Assembly (NCBI RefSeq): GCF_036370855.1
Contig: NC_088098.1
Coordinates: 34,351,981-34,415,980, forward strand
From: Dromaius novaehollandiae
Taxonomy: Eukaryota > Chordata > Aves > Casuariiformes > Dromaiidae
Length of the DNA stretch: 64,000 bases
Direction of reading: 5' to 3'
The notes beneath the pieces were generated by a model, which was not told where the DNA came from, ran no database searches, and worked only from the letters and a program-made list of their open reading frames with translations. Every line of letters begins with the position of its first letter. The first letter of the stretch is position 1. A program made the translations under genes and the position numbers. Below, one piece after another: positions 1 to 56,550 of this stretch.

Positions 1-599
1 CTCAACTACTATATGTTTTCTTGTTTCTGCTATAGACAAGGTTGTTGGCCTAAAAAGAAAAATATTCCTTTTACGATCCAGTTTGTTCTCATTCAGTTCT
101 ATCTGTGACTGTTTCGGCACCCCTCCAAGGGTCTCCTAATATACACCACCATTGTATACTCCCATCTGCTTGTACTATGACAACATCTTTAATTATATAG
201 TCACATAGTTCTTTTTCCACCAGACTGAATAGCCAACTGCAAATGTGACATTTTATTTTTTTGCCTGAATGACTCTGTAACACAAATAATTTTCTTTTGT
301 AAAAAGAAAATTTCCTATTTTAATTATCAGTAAGTAAACATGGAAGAACCTTAACACACATCTTCTCTTCATTTATGGAACATAGGAGAAGCCCTCCTGC
401 ATTTCATTCATTAACATGCTTTTGCTATATGATTTGCAACTTTATATGTCTAGCAAGGATACCATTCAAGGTAACAGAGGCAGCATTCTCCAAAAAACCC
501 AGTAAGCAGCAGACAAAGGGTGGGCTGGGGAAAGCACTGGAATGGCATTTCTACTTCACTCTTCTATAACATTTTCCATCCTTATTCTTAAAGGATTTT

Positions 600-745
600 T
601 CCATTTGCCTTTGGGAGAAACTGAGTCACCCGAAGAGGAAGTGACTTGCCATACAGCAAGGCAGTGGCAGAGCCAAGAACAAAGTACGAGTCTCTTCATT
701 TCCTGCTCGGTGCCCTCATGACATCAACTCAGTGCACAGCTCTGC
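600..745 (+). repeat. Decayed MIR-like SINE relic
   Basis: The order of short blocks matches the MIR/CORE-SINE consensus as I remember it: an 'aaactgag' block near 618, 'agaggaagtgacttgcc' near 636, then a 'cagcaaggcagtggcagagcc' type block near 655, followed by a degenerate 'gagtctcttc' segment. These correspond to the MIR phrases 'gaaactgaggc', 'gaggttaagtgacttgcc' and 'agtggcagagcc'. The copy is old and gapped. An alternative is another tRNA-derived amniote SINE or an L2/CR1 3' end with a related tail. Confidence 0.5.
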
Positions 746-3700
746 CACAGTTGTCTTCATGACCTTGGGTGAGTCATTTGGATTCTTTATTCTGCTAACA
801 CTTAAGTGCATGTTTAATTTAAGCATTTTTTAAAGATTATTCATGGTGCTTAAGATTAAGTTAAGTAGAAACTTAAATGTGAAAGAAGTTTATATCTCAC
901 CATGTGTCTTAGATCCCTATCTGTAAAAGAATACTAATACTTCCTTATCCCATTGTTAGTCTGTTTTGCCTATTTTGGATTGAAAGGTTAGAAAGCTATT
1001 TTGTTCTCATTTCTTATTCTGCTCAGATTGCAACTATGTCTGAATACCCTCCAGTAGTACATCAGTCATATACATAGGTCGTTCATTCTTTCTCACAGGT
1101 TCCTTGCAGGGGAGAATTGTTCAGTATACTGTTATATTGGCTAATCTTTGTTTTCTCCTACTTTGCTTATTTTTTCCCAGGAACCTTTCACAAAGACTAG
1201 TTTTAGGTGCAGAATCCCATCTCCACAGTCGATGGAAAGGAGTAAGCTAGAGGAGCCTTTCTTCTGTTGCTCAGAGGGTATGTTACCTGGTGTGCTATGG
1301 GTCCCTGATTCTTCAGATATGCAAAGGTTGTTTTCCTCTTCCACACACATCTGGAGCACAACTGTCTCCATTCCAAGTGAAGTCATGGTGCAGACAAGAG
1401 GAGAGTTTGCTCCACCTACCAATGTCTGTGCAGTGGGGATGAAAAGCAGAAAATCACTCTCTTTCACCTATGTCAAATACGCACATACGGTTCCTCCAAT
1501 TATTTCCTCTAAGAGTTGTTGTAAGAACAGCTCCGCACCATCCCATAAATCTTGACAACTCATATAGTATTAAGCAGCCATTTCAGTATTGGACTCTTAA
1601 TTTGTTGTGTATTTTGCTACTACTACTTTCTGCTATTCCCTCTGCTCTCTTCTATTCCTTCTACCTTCCTTATTTCTTTCTGATACTTCCCCCTCTTCTA
1701 CTGTGCCTTCTCCCTGTTTCATTTCTACGTGTTTTTTTTTTTTCCTTTATGCTCCTTGTCCACATGAAAAGGGAGATGTTCCACTCCCTAGCCCAATTCC
1801 AGTCATAGATTTGGGAGAAATCATTGCTCGTGTCTGGCTATGCAGGGAGAGGATTAGGATTTTGCTGCTGTGAGGATTTCCCAGAAGTAATACTGGAGCT
1901 GGTCCAACAGTTTACAGTAAAAGGACTGCAGTTCTAATGCAAGTTCAGCAAGGTGGAGGCCATCTTTTTGGGAGGGGTGGGGGGGAGGGTCAGGTACAAT
2001 AACCAAAGGGTGGCCTGTCAGATGAGTCTCCACTCTAAGAGGTTAGATAAAATCCTTGGCCAGGATGCTACACGTACTCCCTGGACTTGAAGGATCCAGC
2101 CTTCATAGGAAGTCTGGCATAGAAGAGGAGAGGCAGGCCTCTGGCCTGTAATGACCATCCAGCATTAAGAACAAAAGACCCTGTAGGTGGAGGACATGAT
2201 TGCGGGGCCAAAGCATCAGTTTCTTTATATCCCTAGTTTCATTCTCCAATCAAGGTGCTCAACAACGTTGGCAAAGGAGACCAGCTCTGAAAAATGCTTT
2301 ACTTTGCTTGGATTTGGGTCAACCAGAGAGTAGTAGTACGAGAAGAAAGTGTACTGTGGTTAAAGACGTGTTTCTGAGTAGAGGACAGACGCCTTAGGTG
2401 ACTTCCAGAGTGGTGCTACCTGGTCCTCTCTGCCATGCACTACCCTCCAACAGTGGGAGCAGCAGTTCCCTGCCGAGGGACCAGGCATATGTTGGTGTTT
2501 GGTTCAGCACCTTTCGAAGGATGAATGTGGCCCACTGTTGGGATTGCTGCAATATCATTCCCCATGGAGTAGAAGCTAAAGCAATGGTGCAGAAACCATT
2601 GGCAGCACGGTTTGGGGAGGACAGGTAAGCAGCGGCAAAGGAAAATTTTCAGTGCATCACTCTCACGGAGCGGACTTCAGTGCATCAATGTCATCTACAT
2701 ATGGCAGACAACTGGAGTGTGTGGTAGACTAGAGATTCTCAAGATGTGTGGACAAAAACAGCTTTGGGCAGGGCAGGACCAAACTGCCTTTAGAGTGGAA
2801 ATGTAGATAGCTTACTTGTAGACCAAAAATTAGACATTGTGAACATTTCCTAAATGTACTTGATTTTTATGAGAGAAAACAAAGCTATAGAAATGCAGCG
2901 TGTACTTAGAGTGGGAAATGGTAGTCCTTAGGGTCAGTGGGACTTTGTTCCCCTTGTCTGTGACTGGTTCTTAGGATGCTTTTTTTCTCTACGGGAGAAA
3001 ATTTCTGTGTGTGTGGAGTTATTGACACTGCACTTAATTGCAGAGGAGCTTCAGGAGGTCTTTTAAATATGCCTGACCCATAACTCTGAGTACTACCAAC
3101 AAAAGCATTGATTCAAGCTGAGAGCAGGAGAGACTGATATGTTTGTGGTAGTCTGTGGTGCTGAGATATGCAAGAGATTTCTGTCGGTATGTGGGATTTT
3201 GTAAGGGCTGATAGCTTCCTCTATGTAGCTTGCATGTAGTTCAGATGGGAGGTGATGAAGGCAAGTGTAACTTCAAGAGAGACGGAGTATCTTCTCTTAT
3301 GTTTGCATAGCACCAGGTATGAGAGCAGCAAAACTAGGTCAGGTCTCTAAGTGCTAAAGTAGCATAGATAGTTATGCTAATAATTCTGCTTTGGAACACA
3401 CTAAATTTAGTGCTTTGCAAAAGCCTAATGACATGCACCAAAGGCAGAATGGTGGGCCTATTCTGAACTTCTCCGATTTCACTGATACAAGTTCAATTAT
3501 TTTTTTCTGTAGTCTATTGCATGTCTTTACACTCTTTATTCATTGAATAAACTGAAAGAAGAGCTTTGTGGCACAAGAAATGCATCACACAATTAACTTT
3601 AAAATAAAAATGTAAAAAATAAACTTAATTTCTTCTGTTTCATGAATGATGGCTCTTCTTTCAAATCTTGTTAGATGAATGAAATAAATGTGAGTCTTCA

Positions 3701-6522
3701 AGACATTTTAGTATTGGATCAAAGTCAGGGGTGGAATTGTAAGCAGCGAGCTCTTTGTGACTATGTCTATGCTCACTGCTCTTAAGGTTGCTGCCAGACA
3801 CTGCCTGTCAAAGTACCAGGCTAGAGTACCATGTTTACACCCATATTAAAGGTTGTTCAGGATCCCCAAAAACCCCCCAAAAAACTTCAGGTGTTTTCAA
3901 CATGTCTGCATCCCATGTAGTGCTCGCAGGTATTGTCCTCAAGGAAGAAATGCACAAGAGTGCAGGAAATGAGGCATCTCCAGGTTTGCAGAGTTCTGTT
4001 GATTTCAGACAGACAGGATCCCTTCCAAGAGTCCTCCTGAGGTTAAGGGTGCACCTTTAGTTTTTACCATTCCTTAGTCCTTGACAGCAAGCATTTGGAA
4101 GGGGGACCTAATGATAGGAAAGTAGTTGTCTGAAAGCCAGAAGAGTGTGTATTACCATGGCTTTTAGCCATGAGTGTGCTGGTAGGGCATTATACATGTG
4201 TAGCAGTGTCTCTGTCAATTCTGCCTTGCAAATACCTGTTATATCTAGCCAGTGTTTCTGTATGTTAAGAGTAGTCAAACAATATGAAAATATACTCTGC
4301 CAGATCACCAAGCTTAGCTTCACTTTTTCCTTTTCAAATTTAAATGAAGTACTCTGGAAGTAATCTACTGTAATGTTTTAGAGAATGAATTACATGACTG
4401 ATTTCTCATCCATTTTAATTGTCTATTACAGCATCCATTGCTCTTGTAGCAACAATTACTTTGAGATGTAGGATAACAGGGCAGGAAGGTTTTAGGGACC
4501 AGCAACTGACTGACATGTTGATACTGCCCAATTCATAAGCTCTATCTTTTTTTTCTGAACAGCTTCAGGGCAGGCCTCCCAACCACTCATTTGCTTTCAT
4601 GAGTTCATACATCAGCCTCTGCTGCAATTGCACTGTTTCTGGTAGCTTTCCACAAAAGAGCCTGGAAGATAAAAAATGACTACCACAGTAAACATCAGTT
4701 TTCAGCCACTATTCTTTCCCCATTTTATTCTTAAAGCCCTTGTCTCTACTTTTGTTTATTTTTCTAGTAGCTTTTTTCCTTCTTATTTCTTTGTCAGTCC
4801 CTGTCATGAAAACTCCTGTCTTGTGACAGCTGGTGTTCTTCTTTAAGCTCCGATTCATGTTTTAAAATAAATATACCTAGCCATTCTGGTTCCTGAGAAA
4901 AGTATTGAACAAGTAAAGTACATTTTAACTAAAGGCTAAAATGTAAATAAACTCCCCAAATGTATATTTAAATAAATACATTTTTAAGCCAGTCTTAAAG
5001 GTTTGCAGTTCTTATTTGTGGGGTTTTTTTTCAACATATGGAGCCAGCAGTACTGCCTCCAACAGTCCCTTTAAAATGGTCAGAGCCCAGGAATACAGCC
5101 GTAATAAAATGAGCTAAGAATTATATGCCCTGATCAGGGATGACTACGCAGTTGAGAACATACTACTCTATGGATGAGTGTAAGTTATATCAAAGGCAAA
5201 GTATAAACTGTAGGATGGGATTATATTGCCTCATGAAGTTTCACATTTATGAAATAAACCTGTTTGCTTTTAATGACAAGAACTGCACAGTCATGGTAGG
5301 TTATCCCTCCAGTTTGTGGAAGTGAAAACACTGTGGGACACTTAGGCAAGAACTCTAATCTGGAAACACACAGCCTCTTTGCAGGATGTGGGCTATCTAG
5401 TACGCTGGGCTCACATTGTTGCAATATACTGCAGGGGAATTCAAGCAATCCAGCACCAAATGGGAACTATGAGCATAAGATGCCTTCCCTCTTAGCTAGA
5501 AATACGTAGCAATGCTAAGAAAAGAGATGGCATAAGCCTTTTGAACATTAATGGGATGCGCTCAGGAAAGAAAAGTTTATCAGGAAAAGATATATCAGCA
5601 AAACACACAGGCTTACCTGTAGAATGGGATGGTCAATCCTTTAGCAAAAGGTACATACTATTCCCTTTACAACACCCTTATCTTTAACAAAGATGGATTC
5701 ATCACCATTAGTAAAACTTGCATGAACGTTGTAAGGAGGAGATATAAGAATTTAGAAGAGGGATGTGGAAGTGAGTCTGTTTACACAGAATTAGTATGGT
5801 GTCAGCAACTGTAACATTTAGAAATTAGTTTTCTTAGTAAAAAGCTTAGTTTTATAGTTTTGTAGTTTAGTTCTAAAAGCATAAAATCCTTTCATGTTCA
5901 TCATGTAGTATTTGAAAGAACTGGACAAAATAGTAAATATTTTTGTTTCCATAGTGAAGAGTGATTTCTTCCTCCACATACTGTCTTAAGAATAACTGTA
6001 CTAGTTCCTAGAGTTCTGTGATTGTGTATCTCAACATTTATTAAAAAAAGAAAAAAGAAAAAACACATTCCTACTCTTCATGGTGATCTAAGCGAATATG
6101 AATGTGATTTGAGTGTACCGTAAGACTCAAAAATGAAAAGGTAAATAGACAGACACCTGCACTGATAATATTGTGAGTTTTACATCATATTTCTTTTAGA
6201 TGTGACTCATGATTCCTGAATGCTTCAGTTAGAGAACAGTGAGTAGTACTGAGACTGAGCAGCATTAGTTGCTAGAGAAAGTTGTGGTAACAGACGTTCT
6301 AATCCCAGAGAGGCTATCATTCAGAGAATCTAAGTACTTTCAAAAACATATAAACATCACACAAACCTGGAATCAGAAAAGAAAGAAAAAAGAGGTATTA
6401 AGATACTGCTTGAAATTCCAGTCCCAATGAGGTTAATAGAAGTATGATTGCTAGCTTCTGGAGGAACACATTTTCATCCAGTGGAACTGAGAGTTTCCTT
6501 AGAACACCAGTCCTTTAAGGAT

Positions 6523-6534
6523 GGGGGGGGGGGG
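6523..6534 (+). repeat. G12 homopolymer
   Basis: An uninterrupted run of twelve G in otherwise AT-rich flanking DNA. It is a length-unstable homopolymer and a likely site of sequencing or assembly error. Confidence 0.9.
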
Positions 6535-8639
6535 ATATAAAACACAATGCCTTGTTCAAAAATAAAAATTCAGTCAGTTTTTCCTGATGAAGAATAGTCT
6601 CTAGTGCCTCTCCAGTCAGCAGTTAACAAGAATCTTCTTTCAGTATCTGCTTGAAAATCTACTACCTGGATATACCGATACTAATGTATGATATGAAATA
6701 AACGGGGAGATTGTGGAAATATACTTACTTCAGTATCAACCACAAGTCGTATTTTTAAAACATTTCAAAATATTTTGGCACATAGAGATTTTAAAGCATG
6801 GCTTGGAATATACAGACTTTTCAGTCAGCTGTTTCATGCATTTACACGCTATAGTTTCAAAGGAGGTGATTCATTTGTTAACAATTCATAGTATTTACTC
6901 TCCTCCTGCTGCTAATTAAACAGGTTTCTAAACTAACTAATGCCCTTGCTGTAACAAACAGATGGAACATATGAGTTGTATGGGTAAGATCATAGGCACT
7001 ACATCTCTTTTAGGACAGCATACATTCTTCCAATGGTAAGAGGGTATGAAAGCGCGCATTAGCCAAAAGCGCACTTGTCATAAGGATACTGGATGTGGGA
7101 CTGACTGCTGTTGGTTTGGTCAGTGTCATGGGTAGCCTGAGGTAAGCACTGAGTTTTGAGGGGGCATGTCCTCTCTGCTGTATTTCAGCTTGCTGGTGGA
7201 AGCTGTGGGTTGCTTCTCCCCAAAGAGGAGTGGAAAGTTGGAAGCATGTCTCATGGCATTTGGGAACCAGCTGGCTCCTTATAGTTTCGGTGGCAGGTCA
7301 GAGCGAGTGCAGTTACATGAGTGGTTTAATGTGCAACAGAGTTTATTTTGAATATAATCTTCCTTATGCTTGAGATTCTGTGTATTGCACTAATGCATGT
7401 ACTGCTGCACAGGAAATAGTCCCTCTCCCTGTGAAACAAGTATGAAGCTGTGCACAGTGGTGCCATGTAGAGTACTCCAGTAATACAGAACGTTATATAG
7501 TGTTTTTCAGCCTCAAAAGTTATGTTAAAGGAGGCCTAGATGAACAATAGCATTAGTTCTGCATTCCCTGGTGTGGCTGGTCAGGAATGGAGAATGAGAT
7601 GCAGGAGTTAACCATCACCATTCATCATCATCATTATGAAAGATGGCTTCAAGCCACTCTTCTAGCTCTGCAGACTGGCTTGATCTTCAGCCTGTAACTG
7701 CCTCACAGCTACTCTAACTCCTGTTCTACAAATACTCCTCAGTAACTGAGATTGGCAACTTCAGCTTTGAGATTAGCAGGGCACATCGACACTATCCTCA
7801 CTGTAGAAGACCATGTGGGGGAAATGTGCAACTGTCCTTGCGGTTGGATCTTGTTCTTGGACCATTTCTGCACACATTGTTTGAAGGCCAGTTAGAGGTA
7901 GGTCAAAATGGAAACTCAGCCTCCTGCATTCATGATAAGTAGTAGGTAAGCCCAGGGTTTTGTCATTACAGATGAGTAGACAGGGATACACAGAGGTCAA
8001 AAGGAGATTCTGAAGCCTCCACATGAGGCCTGTCAGCTCTGCAGCCAAAGGTGCAATCCAAAAGGGCTAGTACATGCCTGATGTTCAGAGAGGTGCCAGT
8101 ATGACATATCTTTATATTGACACAAATATTTTGGCAAACATACATGTCTGTGTATATAGATAGGTAGTTTGAACTGTCATATGTTTGAAAGAGTATACTA
8201 TTCCAAAGAAAAATGCAAAATACACCCAGGCAGTTGCAAAATTAATGAGAGAAATGCTCAGCAAGTGAGACTCAAGAGGTAGTTTCCTAGGGCATTCATT
8301 TCTTCATACTTCGCCTGTTTCCTCACAGCTGCAGCCTTGTGATGCCTGACTTCTGAATGAGAAAAGTTCACTGTGCATCAGCAGGAATGAGTAAACAAAA
8401 CAAAACCGACCCCAGACAGGTGTGCCAACCGGCTCTTCTTTGGATTTCTTCAGACATTAGGCTGAACTCGTAACCTTAAAATGTTTAAAGATATTTAGTG
8501 CTCGGTCTGATCCTTCTCACTACGGTTTATCACGAAAGGGTTTTTAGTCACACATTCAGCGAGCAATCATACTCAAGGTATGTTCTCTAGTGTGAGCGCT
8601 TCTGACCAGACCTGCATTTGCAGCTCAACAAACAGCCGC

Positions 8640-9242
8640 CAACAACCCCAGGCTCCCCGCGGTCTCGCACCTGCGGTTTCCTCCGTGTCCCCAGGCGCGG
8701 AGGGGAAACTACACTGCGCCATTTCCCCGGCCCCCGGCGAAAACGCCACGCAGGGGCACAGCTTTGGGGTCGCGCCCGGCAGAGCCCTCCGAGGAGCTCC
8801 CTCCTCGCGTCTAACCCGCCGCGGGCGCCGCACCTCCGCTCCGCTCCCCCGCTTACACCACCGGAGCGATCCTCCCACCTCAGCGGCGCCGGCGAGGCGC
8901 GCCCCCCCCCCCCCCCCCGGCCGGGCAGAACAGCGCGGCGCCTCCCTCTCGGGCGGCTCCCGCCGCCGCCCACGCCAGCGCCAGCGCCAGCGGCGGCTCC
9001 CCCCGCCCGCCCTCGCGCCAGCCGTTAGCGGGCGGCGGGGCGCGCGGGGGGGGGAGGGGCCGCCGGCGCCGCGCTGCCCCGCCCCCCGCCCCGTCTGGCC
9101 GGCGTCCCCGGCGGGCGGCGCCTGCGGGGTGACAGACAGGTCTAGGCCACAGCCGAGTGCGCACGCGTCAGTTCCGGCGGGGAGCGCGGCGCGGCGCGTG
9201 GGTAGGAAACGCCGCGGCGGCGGCGGCGCGGGGGAGCGGAAA
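8640..9242 (+). promoter_or_regulatory. LEMD3: LEMD3 CpG-island promoter and 5'UTR
   Basis: Base composition switches abruptly from AT-rich to very GC- and CpG-rich at about 8.64 kb and stays so through exon 1 to about 10.2 kb. No TATA box is visible, as expected of a housekeeping CpG-island promoter. Candidate sites seen by eye are an NRF1-like TGCGCACGCG (9158-9167), an ETS core TTCCGG (9172-9177), and a YY1-like AAAATGGCGGC over the start codon (9240-9250). Transcription most likely begins in the last 200 bp or so before the ATG, but this is inference. The stretch also contains a C17 run (8902-8918) and a G9 run (9046-9054). Confidence 0.75.
8902..8918 (+). repeat. C17 homopolymer in promoter
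   Basis: Seventeen consecutive C inside the LEMD3 CpG island. It is prone to length change and to read errors. With the G9A G4 tract at 9046-9059 it could form i-motif, G-quadruplex or long-range pairing; that is inference. Confidence 0.9.
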
Positions 9243-53823
<44,581 letters not shown>

Positions 53824-53930
53824 GAAGACTTTCTACAACTGCTAGGACTGTTACTTGCAACAGGAAAATTCCTGTTTGGCTGCCGTCTTCCTTTTTTAGT
53901 GCTTTTTGTATGTAATACTTTAATGGATTA

Positions 53931-53936
53931 AATAAA
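53931..53936 (+). terminator. LEMD3: Proximal polyadenylation signal
   Basis: AATAAA 108 bp after the stop codon, with T-rich sequence downstream. It would give a very short 3'UTR. Confidence 0.6.
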
Positions 53937-54662
53937 AGTTTTGAACGTTCCAGAAATCTTGTTTCCAAAGGGACTTAGCAGATGAGGCAGTAATACTGAG
54001 CTGATAAAAAAAATTGCTTCAGGAAGTTTGGGGTGGGGGGCTATAGTAAACCAATGCATTTAAGTTTTGCATGAGGAATACCAAATTTGTTAAACACTTT
54101 CAGATGTGGTGACTGTATTTTTGCACCAAGAAGTGTTTTTGATAATACAAAAGCATGGAGAAAAGAAGACTTCCTGTATTTCCATAGTTTCCTGTGAAAT
54201 AATCTTGTGGGTATTTTGTAACAACCAACCTACAGTTCCTGATGGTGAGTAACTTAAAAATATTTTTTTTCAGTCAATATTAGGGTTTTGTTGCTGTAAA
54301 AGAATCATTTTCTGCGGCTAAGGTATGGGGAAAGTTAACCTGGCATTAGTGGTTGCATATAAGTGTGAGGGAAAACAAGCTGAATGTGGATATACTGGGT
54401 TTTGTATATAAATTGTAAATGTTGGTGGTGGCAAAAATGGCTGTGTTACGTGAGGATGTCTGCATTGAAGCAGTGAATAAGCTTCCTATTTTATTGAAAA
54501 CCTAATGTTTTATATGGTTTTGGCTGTACCATGACAAGAGGCCAAATACCTTAAAGTGTTAGATACAAGTTAAATATCTTTTATAGGTTTTATATTAAAA
54601 TATCTGCTATGATTTTGTGTGAAAGGTCTGATACCAATTGTAATGAATTCAAATTTGTGAGC

Positions 54663-54668
54663 AATAAA
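54663..54668 (+). terminator. LEMD3: Middle polyadenylation signal
   Basis: AATAAA about 0.84 kb after the stop codon, within 'gagcaataaagaagc'. Confidence 0.4.
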
Positions 54669-55078
54669 GAAGCAATTGGCAGATATGGAAAAATATTTTG
54701 TGAAAAGCTGTATTTATTATTACAATTGCTAGGGCTGTGACAAAATACCATTGGGATTAAGTGACTTTCCCAGTACACTTATAACTTGTTATAATTAACC
54801 AATTACCTATTAAAATTTAAAAAGGTACATGCTTCTTTGCAACAATTTTGGCTGATGCAGACTAGAAGTAATAGCAGGTGTTCAACTGACAGTAATTCTT
54901 GCGATTCCAAGCCTGTAAATTTATTAACACTTAGCCAGTAACTGCAAAATTGTTGCTGAGAAGTTTAGTTGCAAATCTAAGACTATTGGCTTTACTAATG
55001 CCCGCTCCTACAACACAATTTTATCTAATTATCCAGCTGAATATTCCATAAGTGGTGAGACTGAAAGCGAAGCAGTTC

Positions 55079-55084
55079 AATAAA
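55079..55084 (+). terminator. LEMD3: Possible polyadenylation signal
   Basis: AATAAA within 'caataaattttattg', about 1.26 kb after the stop. The hexamer has a nearby reverse complement, so it may sit in a small hairpin. Confidence 0.3.
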
Positions 55085-55427
55085 TTTTATTGAAACTCAC
55101 TTTATTTTGTAGATATGATGGATTTGCAGCATGAACTTGCACAAATAATGCACGTTTTTCTTATGGTTAAGTAAACATGATGCACACTATTCTGCAACAG
55201 AAAATCCTATTGTGCCTTACCTTTGTGCTTTTGTGGGCACCACGTTTATTATTGGAGAGTTTGTTAACCGAAAAATTTTAAATTCTCAGTTTTATGTCTC
55301 AGATGCTAATGAATGAGTATATATAATATATAATCAGCCATGCAGAATTCTACTTACCAAGGACAAGTACGTATTTTTGATGGGTGAGTAGACTTTGTGC
55401 CAGGTCTGGTAGATTTTGATGAGTTTT

Positions 55428-55485
55428 ACTATATACATATTATGTATATGTATAATATACATGTATATGTATTATATATGTAAAC
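55428..55485. repeat. AT-rich palindromic tract in the 3'UTR
   Basis: A run of TA/TG/CA dinucleotides ('tatgtatatgtataatatac' and similar) with a perfect 14-bp palindrome at its centre. It is able to form hairpins in RNA and is a likely unstable microsatellite. Confidence 0.75.
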
Positions 55486-55847
55486 TAATTTTGTTGTATT
55501 TTATGTGCATCGTAGTGATTTGTTAACCTGTCCTTAGTGACCCCATCTTGTGACCTGTTGCAAGAGTGAATGTAAAAATAGTTGTGGCATTTTAAAAGGT
55601 CGCCTTTTGATGCAGATGCATCTTTCTTGCTTCTAAAATATATTTCTTGTAAACACTGTACATTTTATTATTGTAATATGACTATTATGCAGCTTATTTT
55701 ACCTAAAACTGTTAAGTTGACCAATATCCCTTCCTGCAAGACAGATGGGAATGTGTATAATACCTAAACATTTGAGGAAAAATCAGATGTTTGATGTAGT
55801 TTGTCACCCTGTCCTGTAAAAACTAAACAAAAAACAAAAAAGCTCAA

Positions 55848-55853
55848 ATTAAA
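55848..55853 (+). terminator. LEMD3: Distal polyadenylation signal
   Basis: ATTAAA in an A-rich stretch, followed at about 15 bp by a G/T-rich 'ttaggggtttttatatgtgt' element. Signal and downstream element together fit a genuine poly(A) site and suggest the distal end of LEMD3. Confidence 0.5.
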
Positions 55854-55870
55854 GGTTTATTAGGGGTTTT

Positions 55871-56550
55871 TATATGTGTCTCACCTTCTAGATATTTGGA
55901 TGTTTCTTTGACTTGAATACTTGCTTTCATCTGGGGATGAGGGAAAAGAGTAATTCTTCATCATAGCCACCTTGTTAGGATTTAACACTGGAATAGGTGG
56001 TACTTTGATATGAGATACAAAATGGAGCTTAAGTGTCTTGTCAGCCTGAAACTTGTCCCAGCTTTACACAAGGGAGTGTAAATACTTGGCCTTTTTAATG
56101 CCAAGATCAAGAGTACCTTGAAGTTCAGAGGAGGCTGCAGTCCTCAACCTGTTAAAGGAGGGAGATAAAGAATCTCTCCCTTGTGTTTTGAGCATGTTAC
56201 TGGGAGATAGCCTTTCTAATCAAATACTTTATATGTGATAGAATGAGTAGGAGGACTTTTTTTGATAGAAAACATAGTAGCAGTGTAATGACAGAAGAAC
56301 TATGTTTTAGATGGCTTTAATGATGGTTCTTACTGAAGGGCTGCAGGTGGGAGCACCAAAGAATGGTGCATGAGGCTTTTTTTTTTTGACTTTGCCTAGC
56401 TGGGTTTTAGCTCTGGTTGGGAAGGGAGGGTAAGGAGGAAGAACCTCACAGGAAGTGAGGCTCTTTTTGAGGATCTTTTAATGCCTAGCTCTAGTTAATG
56501 CCTACGGCCATCAGCAAAGCATGCATTAAACTCAACTCAGTCGCTCTTCT
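55871..56550. other. LEMD3-MSRB3 intergenic gap
   Basis: About 0.7 kb between the last LEMD3 poly(A) signal and the next CpG island. There is no recognisable gene or repeat. Composition rises toward GC at the right end. Confidence 0.55.

Larger units (their letters stand above)
1..8560. other. Upstream flanking DNA, no gene recognised
   Basis: AT-rich single-copy-looking DNA without a CpG island and without any open frame that resembles a known protein. In other amniotes the gene upstream of LEMD3 is WIF1 on the opposite strand; I looked for its WIF-domain and EGF-repeat exons on the minus strand and saw none, so WIF1 must lie further left. The stretch holds one MIR-like relic (about 600-745) and a G12 run (6523-6534). 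The open frames here are all under 140 codons, overlap on both strands, and lack recognisable domains. Confidence 0.6.
53824..55870 (+). other. LEMD3: LEMD3 3'UTR (approximate 3' end)
   Basis: About 2 kb of AT-rich sequence follows the stop codon without another recognisable exon. AATAAA hexamers lie at 53931, 54663 and 55079, and an ATTAAA at 55848. An AT-rich segment at 55428-55485 contains a perfect 14-bp palindrome (atatacatgtatat). The end is inferred from the last signal; only transcript data could fix it. Confidence 0.55.

Noticed and set aside
89-283. Minus-strand 64-codon frame containing WWCILGDPWRG
   Set aside because: It looks protein-like and has an acceptor-like 'tgttacag' upstream, but I could not tie it to WIF1, a LINE or any other family, and it is short. 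A BLASTX search would decide; a significant hit would overturn this.
1141-1555. Overlapping frames of 108 (-) and 135 (+) codons
   Set aside because: They are open on both strands over the same bases, have no recognisable domain, no CpG island, and composition like the surroundings.
1-8560. WIF1 exons on the minus strand
   Set aside because: Expected from synteny, but no WIF-domain, EGF-repeat or signal-peptide exon was seen, so none is reported.
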